Origin: a virus
Reading direction: 5' to 3' (one strand)
Length of the DNA stretch: 36,438 bases
IMG/VR virus record: IMGVR_UViG_3300022594_000015
Coordinates: 1 to 36,438 of that record
In this document: piece after piece, positions 1 through 6,254 of the stretch
How the letters are laid out: each line of letters opens with the position of its first letter
Position numbering within the stretch: position 1 is the stretch's first letter
Notes under the pieces: model-generated
The model's database searches: none
What the model saw: only the letters and a program-made list of their open reading frames with translations
What the model was told of the DNA's origin: nothing
Made by a program: the position numbers and the translations under genes

Positions 1-65
1 AATAAACGCGCTAATTTGGCTGGGCTACCCGCTAGTGATATTGCTTTGTTTTTATCCATGTTGTT

Positions 66-71
66 AATTGT
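66..71 (-). promoter_or_regulatory. candidate -10 of the repressor promoter
   Basis: On the minus strand the hexamer TACAAT ends 6-7 nt before the repressor ATG (57-59). That spacing would start the transcript at or next to the ATG, giving a leaderless mRNA like lambda cI from PRM. No Shine-Dalgarno sequence is visible before the ATG. The -35 region is poor, as expected for a weak or activated promoter. The call rests only on the hexamer and its spacing. Confidence 0.35.
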
Positions 72-81
72 ACACGCTAGT
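69..81 (+). promoter_or_regulatory. candidate operator, copy 1 (TGTACAnnCTAGT)
   Basis: The 13-bp pattern TGTACA-NN-CTAGT occurs here and again at 143-155, 74 bp away, in the divergent region between the repressor gene and the rightward early operon. This copy overlaps the candidate repressor -10 and abuts a TTGACT hexamer (81-86) that could be a rightward -35. Paired sites of this kind are expected for a Cro-type repressor, but binding is inferred from position only. Confidence 0.45.
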
Positions 82-142
82 TGACTAAAAAGAGACACTT
101 TATAAATATTTTTAAATAAAACAACAATTACGTCAATTTTGA

Positions 143-155
143 TGTACATTCTAGT
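143..155 (+). promoter_or_regulatory. candidate operator, copy 2 (TGTACAnnCTAGT)
   Basis: This is the second copy of the 13-bp TGTACA-NN-CTAGT pattern. It lies 39 bp before the first rightward start codon (194), in the leader of the early operon, where a bound repressor could block transcription. The only differences from copy 1 are the two N positions. Confidence 0.45.
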
Positions 156-193
156 CATGCCACACATATCGAGTGGTCTTTTAAGGAGATAGT

Positions 194-352
194 ATGAGCA
201 ACAACAGTTATTACGAAGATGACATTGCCGAATTAGAAATGCAATCTTTTTGGCAAAGACGCGGTTACAACTTATTGTCCGCAAACCCTGATTGCCAAGA
301 CCCAGATCATACTGGATGTACAAAGTGCGAAGGGGATGACAATGACGATTAA
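194..352 (+). CDS. small acidic hypothetical protein, first gene of the early operon
   Basis: This ORF encodes 52 residues starting MSNNSYYEDD and ending with an acidic tail (GDDNDD). The start is supported by a strong AAGGAG Shine-Dalgarno sequence at 183-188. Three cysteines near the C terminus (PDC, TGC, TKC) could bind a metal, but no known family is recognised. It is the first gene after the divergent control region and overlaps the next gene by 11 bp, which marks it as the head of the rightward early operon. Confidence 0.7.
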   Translation: MSNNSYYEDDIAELEMQSFWQRRGYNLLSANPDCQDPDHTGCTKCEGDDNDD

Positions 353-536
353 ATTCACAAAGGGCAATATTAACCCTACCACACGCAAATTCCCCAGAAC
401 CCTTGCTCAGGCTTTTCCTGAAGCCCCAGAGCCTAACTTTGAGAGACCTATGGACAAAGAAGATATTATTGCTGTCGTTGGTTGCATTGTTGTTGCAATC
501 TTTATTGTTGCGTCTATGTTGTTGGGGGTGATATGA
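342..536 (+). CDS. small C-terminally anchored membrane protein
   Basis: This 64-residue protein has a basic, proline-containing N-terminal half followed by a single hydrophobic segment of about 20 residues at the very C terminus (starting around IIAVVGCIVV). It looks like a tail-anchored inner-membrane protein with no recognised family. The ATG at 342 is preferred over the one at 336 because AGGGG at 331-335 is then 6 nt upstream. The gene overlaps its upstream neighbour, and its stop overlaps the ERF gene start as ATGA. Confidence 0.6.
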   Translation: MTIKFTKGNINPTTRKFPRTLAQAFPEAPEPNFERPMDKEDIIAVVGCIVVAIFIVASMLLGVI

Positions 537-1102
537 AATCAATTCACGCAGCATTTGTGCAAGCTCAAAAGGAATTTGGCCCTGCGCTAAAGACCGCCAC
601 AAACCCACACTTTAAATCCCGTTACGCAGATCTATCAGCTTGCGTTGAGGCCGTCATAGACGCTTTGAACAACAACGGCATAGCCCTAATGCAAAAGCTC
701 CATGAATCTGACAAGGGAGTTGCAATTGAGACCATATTTGTTCATGAATCTGGCGAATCTATGGCTAACGGAATCCTCCATGTACCTGCAAGCAAACAAG
801 ACCCACAGGGTTACGGATCTGCTTTGACATACGCAAGACGTTACTCATTGATGGCTGCTTGCGGAATTGCGCCAGAGGATGATGACGGTAACGCTGCCAG
901 TCGTAAGCAAGAAGTTAAGTCAAATGTAAATGAGTCAGAGATGGCTGATTACATGGCTTTAATGGACGAATGTGTAACGTTAGAGGCTTTACAAAAGGCT
1001 TTTACTCAGGCAATCGCAGCGACTGATGGCGATATTCCTTGGCAAAAGGTGCTTATAAGTAAAAAAGATCAACTTAAAAAGAAACTTGGGGGTTCAAAAT
1101 GA
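533..1102 (+). CDS. erf: ERF-family single-strand annealing recombinase
   Basis: The 189-residue protein belongs to the ERF superfamily of phage single-strand annealing proteins (P22 Erf-like). These pair complementary single strands during circularisation and recombination of phage DNA. The family signature is clear: an N-terminal KEFGPALKTATNPHFKSRYA segment, then a GYGSALTYARRYSL motif and an acidic EDDDGN stretch. The C-terminal part is lysine-rich and variable, as usual. The start at 533 overlaps the previous stop as ATGA; an upstream in-frame ATG at 482 would give a cysteine-rich extension with no RBS. The nuclease partner is two genes downstream (1277-1897). Confidence 0.92.
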   Translation: MKSIHAAFVQAQKEFGPALKTATNPHFKSRYADLSACVEAVIDALNNNGIALMQKLHESDKGVAIETIFVHESGESMANGILHVPASKQDPQGYGSALTYARRYSLMAACGIAPEDDDGNAASRKQEVKSNVNESEMADYMALMDECVTLEALQKAFTQAIAATDGDIPWQKVLISKKDQLKKKLGGSK

Positions 1103-1284
1103 TGGACGAAATCAATCTCAGAGATTATTTTGCTAGTCAGGCTTTGATTGGCCTTATCTTTGGGCGCAAGTCCATTGACAACGAGATCATCCGCATAGCC
1201 TACAAAGTAGCTGATTGCATGATGGTAGAGCGAGAGTACAAGAAAATTGAGCCAAGAGGCATTAACGGGGGTGTAGATGAGTGA
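1099..1284 (+). CDS. small conserved phage hypothetical protein between ERF and exonuclease
   Basis: The 61-residue protein begins MMDEINLRDYFASQAL, a pattern often seen in small phage proteins of unknown role encoded beside recombination genes. GGGGG lies 6 nt before the ATG. The gene overlaps the ERF stop as ATGA and the downstream exonuclease by 8 bp. It is mostly helical in character, with no membrane segment and no catalytic motif. Its embedding between the annealing protein and the exonuclease suggests co-translation with them, but no function is claimed. Confidence 0.7.
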   Translation: MMDEINLRDYFASQALIGLIFGRKSIDNEIIRIAYKVADCMMVEREYKKIEPRGINGGVDE

Positions 1285-1897
1285 TATAGAACAAGGCTCA
1301 CCAGAATGGTTTGCCATTCGTTGCGGTAAAGTTACGGCCTCACGGGTTGCTGACATTATTGCCACAACCAAGTCGGGCTACTCCGCAAGTCGTGCAAATT
1401 ACGAGGCACAGTTGATTTGTGAGATTTTGACGGGTAAGCCTGCGGAATCTTTTACAAACTCAGCCATGCAATGGGGTACAGACACCGAACCACTTGCCCG
1501 TGCCCAGTACGAGTTAAAGACTGGCAATATGGTTAACCAGATCGGTTTTGTTGTGCATCCAACCATCGAGCAAGCTGGGGCTAGTCCTGACGGTTTGGTT
1601 GGAGAAGATGGGCTGATTGAGATTAAGTGTCCCAATACCGCAACTCACTTAGATACGCTGGTTGAGCAGAAAGTACCGTCAAAATACATTACGCAGATGA
1701 CTTGGCAGATGCTTTGTACAAGCCGTAAATATTGTGATTTTGTGTCTTACGATCCAAGATTGCCAGAAAATCTACAATTATTTGTGCAGCGTATCGAGTT
1801 GGATACAGACTACGCAAAGAAATTGGAGGCTGAGGTAGTAAAATTTTTAAGTGATTTGAATGTTAAAGTTAATAAATTAAGGAATTTAAATGTCTAA
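1277..1897 (+). CDS. YqaJ-like viral recombinase / lambda-type 5'-3' exonuclease
   Basis: The 206-residue protein matches the YqaJ-like (lambda Red-alpha fold) PD-(D/E)xK exonucleases, which resect double-strand ends to provide 3' single strands. The N terminus has the family EQGSPEWFAIRCGKVTAS motif. The catalytic core is visible as GASPDGL (Asp105) followed by IEIKCP (Glu115, Lys117). The length is usual for the family. It forms a two-component recombination system with the ERF protein encoded just upstream. The ORF overlaps both neighbours by 8 bp, indicating translational coupling. Confidence 0.92.
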   Translation: MSDIEQGSPEWFAIRCGKVTASRVADIIATTKSGYSASRANYEAQLICEILTGKPAESFTNSAMQWGTDTEPLARAQYELKTGNMVNQIGFVVHPTIEQAGASPDGLVGEDGLIEIKCPNTATHLDTLVEQKVPSKYITQMTWQMLCTSRKYCDFVSYDPRLPENLQLFVQRIELDTDYAKKLEAEVVKFLSDLNVKVNKLRNLNV

Positions 1898-2114
1898 AAT
1901 ACTGCAAGAGATAACGATCATAGCTGGTAAATACAAAGACCAAAACGGTCAAGAAAAGAACCGCTATCAAAGAATTGGGTCTGTGATTGACACAAAGAAC
2001 GGCCCGATGCTGAAACTGGATTCAATCCCAATTGCAGATCCAGCGTGGAACGGTTGGGCTTACATGAACGAGCCAAAGCCAAAGAACTTTGAGAAAGATG
2101 ACATCGGATTTTGA
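1890..2114 (+). CDS. conserved small phage protein, possible ssDNA-binding partner of the recombinase
   Basis: The 74-residue protein has a short beta-rich pattern: MSKILQEITIIAGKY, then a basic NRYQRIGSV, then MLKLDSIPI. It ends with a WNGWAYMNEPK segment. Similar small proteins sit beside phage recombinases, and the pattern resembles OB-like ssDNA-binding proteins, but no catalytic or diagnostic motif is present, so this is inference from context. It overlaps the exonuclease by 8 bp and is the last gene before a structured non-coding segment. Confidence 0.65.
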   Translation: MSKILQEITIIAGKYKDQNGQEKNRYQRIGSVIDTKNGPMLKLDSIPIADPAWNGWAYMNEPKPKNFEKDDIGF

Positions 2115-2119
2115 GTTTA

Positions 2120-2191
2120 GGGCGGTAATACGGGTTAGCTCCGTATAAGTGAATGAAATTTGTACACAACGCTGCTTTATGCGAACCGCCC
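2120..2191 (+). ncRNA. 72-nt structured RNA candidate between early genes
   Basis: This gene-free stretch can be closed by a perfect 7-bp stem, GGGCGGT (2120-2126) with ACCGCCC (2185-2191). Inside are a 6-bp hairpin (ATACGG...CCGTAT) and a small CGC...GCG hairpin with an 8-nt loop. Total length and closing stem are tRNA-sized, but there is no T-arm consensus and no anticodon arm. It starts 5 nt after a stop codon and ends 29 nt before the next start, so it may be a leader regulatory element or a processed small RNA. Structure was judged by eye. Confidence 0.5.
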
Positions 2192-2220
2192 GATTTATTT
2201 AAATTTAAGGAAACAGATTT

Positions 2221-2538
2221 ATGAAAACATTTACGATTTTTAATGAACTCAACAAAATAATGGATCAAGCCTTAGCCCGTATAAGCGATCCATATACGTC
2301 AAAAGAAGCTGCCCTAACGGTAGATACCAACAAGATGGAACAGATGGTCTTAAACGTTATTAAGACGTTTCCTGACGGCTGTATTTGTCAAGACATAGAG
2401 TTGGCATTACCCCATGTCAGAACAAGCTCCATATCCCCCAGAATCAGACCGTTGCTTAAGAAAAAACTAATTGTTTTAACAGGCGAAAAACGTCCTGGCT
2501 TTAGCGGTCGTAATCAACAAGTCTTTAAAGCTGTATAA
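2221..2538 (+). CDS. winged-helix DNA-binding protein
   Basis: The 105-residue protein has a variable N-terminal helix and then a winged helix-turn-helix-like layout. Residues ~40-95 run from MEQMVLNVIKTFPDGCICQDIELAL, through a recognition-helix-like VRTSSISPRIRPLLKKKLIV, to a short wing ending in GRNQQVFKAV. Such domains often act as phage accessory regulators or replication-associated DNA binders. AAGGAAACAG precedes the ATG at good spacing. It follows the structured RNA at 2120-2191, which could control it. The precise role is unknown. Confidence 0.65.
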   Translation: MKTFTIFNELNKIMDQALARISDPYTSKEAALTVDTNKMEQMVLNVIKTFPDGCICQDIELALPHVRTSSISPRIRPLLKKKLIVLTGEKRPGFSGRNQQVFKAV

Positions 2539-2560
2539 CTAAATTAAAGGAAAAGAACAC

Positions 2561-2722
2561 ATGAACTTTAGTCAAGGCAAATTAGCGGATAGTCTTGTTG
2601 ATGAAATGCTAGAACTAATTCACAAATACGATGAAACTCTTTACATGGCAACAGTTATTGGATGCGTGGAGTTAGTGAGGCAACAGTTAATTATTGATGC
2701 TATGGGGGAAGATGATGAATAA
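2561..2722 (+). CDS. small hypothetical protein
   Basis: This 53-residue ORF has a good AAAGGAAAAG ribosome binding site before its ATG. It is mostly helical (SLVDEMLELIHKYDETLY and ATVIGCVELVRQQLII) with an acidic tail. No family is recognised. It overlaps the start of the next gene, the first of three tandem paralogues, by 8 bp, so it belongs to the same operon. Confidence 0.6.
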   Translation: MNFSQGKLADSLVDEMLELIHKYDETLYMATVIGCVELVRQQLIIDAMGEDDE

Positions 2723-3023
2723 AAAACTAATGGAGCAAACGCTAGAGGCGTTGATAGACTATCGTGATTTTATTGCCAACGCATATATCGTTGAAGGCCA
2801 ATTTCATTGGTTAGAAGGTACGGGAGACGCCATCAAAGCCCTAGAAGAAGCACTAAAGCAAGAGCAGGATGAGCCTGTGGCGTTCAAAATTTATTTGCCA
2901 AAAGCACCGCGGCAAGATGTCAACCACGGTTTGCTACCTTGGGTGTACGACCAAGACCCATCGTCTGGAAATGTTGCATCTATGTGGGTAACACCTGTTC
3001 AAACATTGAAGAGTAACACATGA
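2715..3023 (+). CDS. tandem paralogue 1 (EALKQE family), function unknown
   Basis: The 102-residue protein begins MNKKLMEQTLEAL, aligning residue for residue with the starts of the next two genes (MTKEVMKQ...). The start at 2715 is chosen over 2712 for this alignment and for its spacing from GGGGG. Shared features are an N-terminal helix, a conserved AIKALEEALKQEQDEPVA block at the end of the helical region, and a variable tail. The C terminus (VASMWVTPVQTLKSNT) differs from its relatives, so the tail has diverged or been exchanged. No enzymatic motif is visible. Confidence 0.7.
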   Translation: MNKKLMEQTLEALIDYRDFIANAYIVEGQFHWLEGTGDAIKALEEALKQEQDEPVAFKIYLPKAPRQDVNHGLLPWVYDQDPSSGNVASMWVTPVQTLKSNT

Positions 3024-3045
3024 CTAAAGAAGTAATGAAACAAGC
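3015..3045 (+). repeat. 31-bp direct repeat at paralogue start sites (copy 1; copy 2 at 3602-3632)
   Basis: These 31 bases, spanning the start codon and first eight codons of paralogue 2, are identical to 3602-3632 at the start of paralogue 3. Perfect identity over start codon and flank, against much weaker similarity further downstream, indicates recent duplication or gene conversion. Recombination between the copies would delete exactly one gene (587 bp) in frame. Confidence 0.85.
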
Positions 3046-3610
3046 ACTTGATGCGTTAAATGAAAGCGGGTTGCGTTGGCCTAACATTGTTGAAGCCATC
3101 AAAGTCTTAGAAGAAGCATTAAAGCAAGAGCAAGAGTACGAAGTAGTGGATGGTGTTGGTCGAGGCGTAGAAATTCCTGCTGGTTTGAAATATTATTACA
3201 TTGAACCAAAATTGCCATTACAACAAAAGCAAGGGCAGGGTGAGCCTGTGGCGTGGGATGACTTACTAAAGGATGCACAGCAGATTGTCAAAGATAAGTT
3301 TCTCTATTGGATGGCTGATTTTGCACAGCAATACATCACACCACAACCTAAGCAAGAGCAAGATGAGCCTATAGCATGGTTAGAAGAAAATAGTGCAAAA
3401 GCAATATCAGACTTGGAAAAACAAGCATGGATTCAGGCTGGTCGTGATGAACTTGTAGAAACTTATAACAGACCTCTCTACACCACACCACAACCTAAAG
3501 AATGGGTAGGTTTAATTGATGAGGATATGAAAGACCCAAAAACAAGCAATTTTGATTTTATTTATGGAGCAAGATGGGCTGAACAAATATTAAAGGAGCG
3601 CAACACATGA
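3020..3610 (+). CDS. tandem paralogue 2 (EALKQE family), longest copy with internal repeats
   Basis: The 196-residue protein starts MTKEVMKQALDAL and repeats the IKVLEEALKQEQ block. It also contains two internal copies of a short module: a Gln/Glu-rich linker, then EPVAW or EPIAW, then an aromatic stretch ending in TPQPK. The end of the second module, EWVGLIDEDM, recurs in paralogue 3. The gene overlaps the previous stop as ATGA. Modular growth by duplication is apparent. Related EALKQE/EPVAW proteins occur in many phages, but their role is unknown to me. Confidence 0.7.
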   Translation: MTKEVMKQALDALNESGLRWPNIVEAIKVLEEALKQEQEYEVVDGVGRGVEIPAGLKYYYIEPKLPLQQKQGQGEPVAWDDLLKDAQQIVKDKFLYWMADFAQQYITPQPKQEQDEPIAWLEENSAKAISDLEKQAWIQAGRDELVETYNRPLYTTPQPKEWVGLIDEDMKDPKTSNFDFIYGARWAEQILKERNT

Positions 3611-4020
3611 CTAAAGAAGTAATGAAACAAGCTATTCAAGTTTTAAAAAAATTAGTTGTTGGTTCTAAATACGAAGATGTTGTCCAAGCAGTAGAAACTA
3701 TCAAAGCATTGGAAGAAGCACTAAAACAAGAGCACGATGAGCCTGATGACTTAACAATTGCTTATATGGCGGGATCATATGACGGTAAAAAACAAGCAAA
3801 GCAAGAGCACGGTCAGCCTGTGGCGTGGATTAGCCAAAATGCTGGTTTGTATCACTTTAAACCAGATGAATCTATTGACTCAATGCCTCTATACCTCACA
3901 CCACAAACTAAAGAATGGGTAGGTCTGGCTGATGATGATGACATTGATTGGAAAGGAGGGGGTACTTTAAGAGATTTGGTCAAAGCAATAGAAGCTAAAT
4001 TAAAGGAAAAAAACACATGA
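3607..4020 (+). CDS. tandem paralogue 3 (EALKQE family)
   Basis: The 137-residue protein begins MTKEVMKQAIQVL. Its first codons and upstream bases are identical over 31 nt to those of paralogue 2. It has the IKALEEALKQE block, a second Gln-rich linker followed by QPVAWISQNA, and TPQTKEWVGLADDDD near the C terminus, matching the EWVGL end of paralogue 2. ATGA overlaps link it to both neighbours. The function is unknown; it is part of a three-gene tandem family. Confidence 0.7.
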   Translation: MTKEVMKQAIQVLKKLVVGSKYEDVVQAVETIKALEEALKQEHDEPDDLTIAYMAGSYDGKKQAKQEHGQPVAWISQNAGLYHFKPDESIDSMPLYLTPQTKEWVGLADDDDIDWKGGGTLRDLVKAIEAKLKEKNT

Positions 4021-4307
4021 AACACAAAAACGCACACTTTATTAAAGCATGGGCAGATGGCGCAATCATAGAGGCTAGGCCAAGTCCGTTATACCCTTGG
4101 AGTCAAGCCGATAAGCCAAACTGGGATAGCTCTTACGAGTTCAGGATCAGACCAGAGGATTTGCCAGACTTTTCCGTTGGCGCAACCATCATATTTAACA
4201 AAACCCCACAAGGTTACGTTGAACTTGCCAAGGAAGGGTCAAACAACGTTGAATTTATCTTTGACGGCAATACCAAGAAACTTAAAGGTGTGGAGTTAAT
4301 TAAATGA
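4017..4307 (+). CDS. conserved phage protein with W...YEFRIRP motif
   Basis: The 96-residue protein resembles a common phage domain: HFIKAWADGAIIEAR, then a W..ADKPNWDSSYEFRIRPED motif (residues ~28-50), then a variable C terminus. The family is widespread in tailed phages near recombination genes, but its role is not established. The gene overlaps the preceding stop as ATGA and has AAAGGA upstream. Its own stop overlaps the following lipoprotein gene as ATGA. Confidence 0.7.
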   Translation: MKHKNAHFIKAWADGAIIEARPSPLYPWSQADKPNWDSSYEFRIRPEDLPDFSVGATIIFNKTPQGYVELAKEGSNNVEFIFDGNTKKLKGVELIK

Positions 4308-4579
4308 AATACATAATCCCATTTTTACTATTGGCTGGGTGTGCCCAACCACCAAAGATTGAGCAGCCAACTACATTTGCTACAGCTCCTATTGTTCCGA
4401 TCACCGTAGAACCAAAAGCTCAACAGATGAGCCGAAACGAGGTTATACAGGCGTCAATGGAGTGCGAAGCTGGTGGCATGAGACCTGTACCGATTGTCAG
4501 CAAGCGGATGGTCAGCGGTATGTTGTCAGACATCATCATTGACGTCCAATGCTTTCCCAAGCGTTCGGCAATGTTCTAG
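4304..4579 (+). CDS. small lipoprotein
   Basis: The 91-residue protein carries a short signal peptide ending in a lipobox, LLLAGC (Cys13), so it should be exported, lipid-modified and membrane-anchored. The mature part is proline/threonine-rich, then holds two cysteines (ECEAGG and VQCFPKR). Lipoproteins in early phage operons can be exclusion factors or spanin subunits. This one lies far from the lysis genes and has no spanin partner next to it, so an envelope-directed moron function is an alternative. The ATGA overlap shows operon membership. Confidence 0.75.
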   Translation: MKYIIPFLLLAGCAQPPKIEQPTTFATAPIVPITVEPKAQQMSRNEVIQASMECEAGGMRPVPIVSKRMVSGMLSDIIIDVQCFPKRSAMF

Positions 4580-4587
4580 GGGTTTAT

Positions 4588-4803
4588 ATGTATAAAGAAG
4601 AGGCATCTCTAATCATTAGTGACGTTCTAAAAGAACATTACGACCCTGTACAAGTTGACCAAATCATGTATGCTTTTGAATATGGAGCGTCCCAAGTCAA
4701 ACCAGTTGAGAGATTCCATATTTGGAGGCACGTTTGTAAATCAGGGGATGAGCGTTCGTCTTGGATGGATTCTTGCCTTAGATGTGGAGCAAAACCTTTA
4801 TGA
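4588..4803 (+). CDS. small protein with C-terminal Cys pair
   Basis: The 71-residue protein starts MYKEEASLIISDVL. The ATG at 4588 is supported by AGGGG at 4578-4582; an upstream ATG at 4549 would overlap the lipoprotein gene with no RBS. The C terminus has HVC...SCLRCGAKPL, a His/Cys pattern that could hold zinc. No family is recognised. Its stop overlaps the next ORF start as ATGA. Confidence 0.6.
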   Translation: MYKEEASLIISDVLKEHYDPVQVDQIMYAFEYGASQVKPVERFHIWRHVCKSGDERSSWMDSCLRCGAKPL

Positions 4804-4931
4804 GTAATTTTCTTGTAATTTCGTCAATACTACTTTTAGGTGGATCAATAGCTATTTTAAGCATTTGGATCTACATAATACTCAAAATATTCTTAGAAAA
4901 TAATAATGAAAGTTTCACAAAACACGACTAA
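4800..4931 (+). CDS. 43-residue single-span membrane protein
   Basis: This short ORF begins with ATGA overlapping the previous stop. It encodes a hydrophobic segment covering most of residues 4-33 (SNFLVISSIL...WIYIILKIFL) and a short polar tail ending TKHD. It is probably a small inner-membrane protein. The tight coupling and strong hydrophobicity favour a real gene despite the size. No function is assigned. Confidence 0.5.
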   Translation: MSNFLVISSILLLGGSIAILSIWIYIILKIFLENNNESFTKHD

Positions 4932-4971
4932 GATTTAACTGCAATTTTGCACGTTAACATTGGAGATGTAG

Positions 4972-5142
4972 ATGGAACACAATCTAGTTATTGAAGGCTA
5001 CGACTTTAAATTAGAAGTTGAGTCTGAGGATTTTGAGTTTATCGCTGCAATTCAGGCTTTTATTGCTGAAATCGTTGCAGAAGCTGAGGAAGATTACGAA
5101 ATCGTATGGGAAGATGACGAAGAGGAAGAGTCTGACGAGTAA
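4972..5142 (+). CDS. highly acidic 56-residue protein
   Basis: The protein starts MEHNLVIEGYDFKLEVESED and ends in an almost uninterrupted acidic tail (WEDDEEEESDE). It has a very large excess of Asp and Glu over basic residues and a hydrophobic-acidic central helix. Such composition is seen in DNA-mimic inhibitors, but also in ordinary acidic phage proteins, so this is only a suggestion. GGAGATGTAG precedes the ATG. It is the last gene of the rightward early operon, directly followed by a terminator-like hairpin. Confidence 0.65.
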   Translation: MEHNLVIEGYDFKLEVESEDFEFIAAIQAFIAEIVAEAEEDYEIVWEDDEEEESDE

Positions 5143-5144
5143 GA

Positions 5145-5164
5145 ATAAGGGGTTCGCCCCTTAT
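5145..5164. terminator. hairpin between convergent operons
   Basis: A perfect 8-bp stem, ATAAGGGG with CCCCTTAT around a TTCG loop, starts 2 nt after the acidic-protein stop. There is no T-tract on either side, so efficiency is uncertain. It sits exactly between two convergent operons, and its right arm contains the stop codon of the leftward 45-residue gene, so it may serve both directions. Confidence 0.55.
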
Positions 5165-5298
5165 ATACATAGTAGTCCTATATTGGCAATGGAATACCCA
5201 GCGTAAACCGTTGCCATCCCTACATTCCCTCTAAGCAGTTGGTCAACGGCAATCGCCAAGTAAATAAGGGTTACAACCCCAATTAATGGCTTGCTCAT
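5161..5298 (-). CDS. 45-residue membrane protein, leftward island
   Basis: Reading leftward, the ATG at 5298-5296 overlaps the phosphoesterase stop as ATGA. The product (MSKPLIGVVTLIYLAIAVDQ... to ...IANIGLLCI) has two hydrophobic stretches separated by a short polar turn (QLLRGNVGM), a hairpin-like two-span membrane protein. The TAA stop lies inside the terminator stem. Small two-span proteins can act as holin-like factors, but nothing specific is visible here. Confidence 0.6.
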   Translation of the reverse strand: MSKPLIGVVTLIYLAIAVDQLLRGNVGMATVYAGYSIANIGLLCI

Positions 5299-6254
5299 AG
5301 ATCTTTAACTTCAATGATTTTGCCCCTGAACTGGATCGTCTCATTGGTCTCAACCATAGCAAGCTCAGGCATTAACAACTTACCGTTTGCAAACGTCAGG
5401 ACGGCAAACCCAGAACGCCAATTGACAGGATTCTCCTCTAGGTAATCACGGAACTGTGGGCCATAAATGCCTGCAAGCGTTCCGGTATCAACTCCGTACC
5501 GAACCCCGTTATAGTCTGTATAAGGAGAGACTTTAAGACTGTGTAAGTGACCTGTAACCATTGTCACCCCCGATTGCACGGTATTATTGTGAGTTGCATG
5601 GATACCGCCTTTATTCCTATGCTTTACCACCACATTCTCATTCAACCAAACAGACCAACATGGTTGCCAAGCAGGGAAATGGTCTCTAAGGCTAAAACCT
5701 TTGATGTGCTCATACTGGGGCGCATTGGCAGCTAAAAACGTCTCAAACCGCGCATCATGGTTGCCTAAAGGCCAAACCAAGCGGACATTGTGCCTAGCAG
5801 CTTTAGCAACCTCTTCAATCTCGCCCATGTTGGCCTCGCAAGCCTTTAGCTCTTCAATTACGCTAGGAGACTTTGCCCAGCCGATTTTGGCGTGTCGGCT
5901 AATCAAACTTCCATCGAAGATGTCACCATTTGCAATGACAGCTGTGGGTTTGAGTTCCGCAATAGCCCAGAGTAATCCTTGAAACGCGGTGGATCTAATG
6001 CCAGGCCAAAAGTGAGCATCTGAGAATACGATTACAGTTCCGTTTTCTACGCCCAGATTAATCTTTCTTTCAATCTGGTGAGCATCGTGATAGCTTGGTC
6101 TCATAATGACGTCTAGCTTAGATTCCATGCGGTTTCGCCTCCTAAGTACAGATCTTAAATTTAATCCTGTTACCGTTGCAATTTTGCTACAACTTTGATA
6201 TTTACCCCATAACTCAATGAATTCTTGGTCAGATATTTTTTTTGCGCCAGTCAT
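5295..6254 (-). CDS. calcineurin-like metallophosphoesterase with N-terminal HTH
   Basis: The 319-residue protein has the full set of binuclear metallophosphoesterase motifs: FSDAHFWPG (Asp79, His81), NGDIFDG (Asp111), LGNHDARF (Asn165, His166), a later GGIHATHNN segment, and TGHLHS. The first ~45 residues form a helix-turn-helix-like unit (SCSKIATVTGLNLRSVLRRR), so it may bind DNA. Possible substrates are nucleic acids or nucleotides; the sequence does not decide. It overlaps the HExxH gene by 26 bp upstream and the 45-residue membrane protein by 4 bp downstream, so the three form one leftward operon. Confidence 0.88.
   Translation of the reverse strand: MTGAKKISDQEFIELWGKYQSCSKIATVTGLNLRSVLRRRNRMESKLDVIMRPSYHDAHQIERKINLGVENGTVIVFSDAHFWPGIRSTAFQGLLWAIAELKPTAVIANGDIFDGSLISRHAKIGWAKSPSVIEELKACEANMGEIEEVAKAARHNVRLVWPLGNHDARFETFLAANAPQYEHIKGFSLRDHFPAWQPCWSVWLNENVVVKHRNKGGIHATHNNTVQSGVTMVTGHLHSLKVSPYTDYNGVRYGVDTGTLAGIYGPQFRDYLEENPVNWRSGFAVLTFANGKLLMPELAMVETNETIQFRGKIIEVKDL

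Larger units (their letters stand above)
1..99. repeat. 99-bp exact end repeat (left copy)
   Basis: Bases 1-99 are identical to bases 36340-36438 at the other end of the window. A single perfect copy at each end, with a length typical of an assembler k-mer, is what a circular contig produces. The repeat cuts through the 5' part of the leftward repressor gene (start codon at 57-59 in this copy, 36396-36398 in the other) and its upstream control region. I read it as an assembly overlap rather than a biological terminal repeat, so one copy should be removed for the true genome length. Confidence 0.95.

Noticed and set aside
1-99. Biological direct terminal repeat
   Set aside because: Exactly 99 bp with a gene and control region running through it is better explained as an assembly overlap of a circle.
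2120-2191. tRNA
   Set aside because: Length and a 7-bp closing stem fit, but there is no T-loop TTCRANNC, no anticodon arm of the right size and the D-like arm is displaced.
1918-2268. Leftward 116-codon ORF
   Set aside because: It runs antisense through the 1890-2114 gene and the structured RNA, lacks an RBS and has no recognisable protein pattern.
4304-4579. Outer-membrane spanin
   Set aside because: It has a lipobox but lies in the early operon, far from the lysis genes, without an inner-membrane spanin partner.
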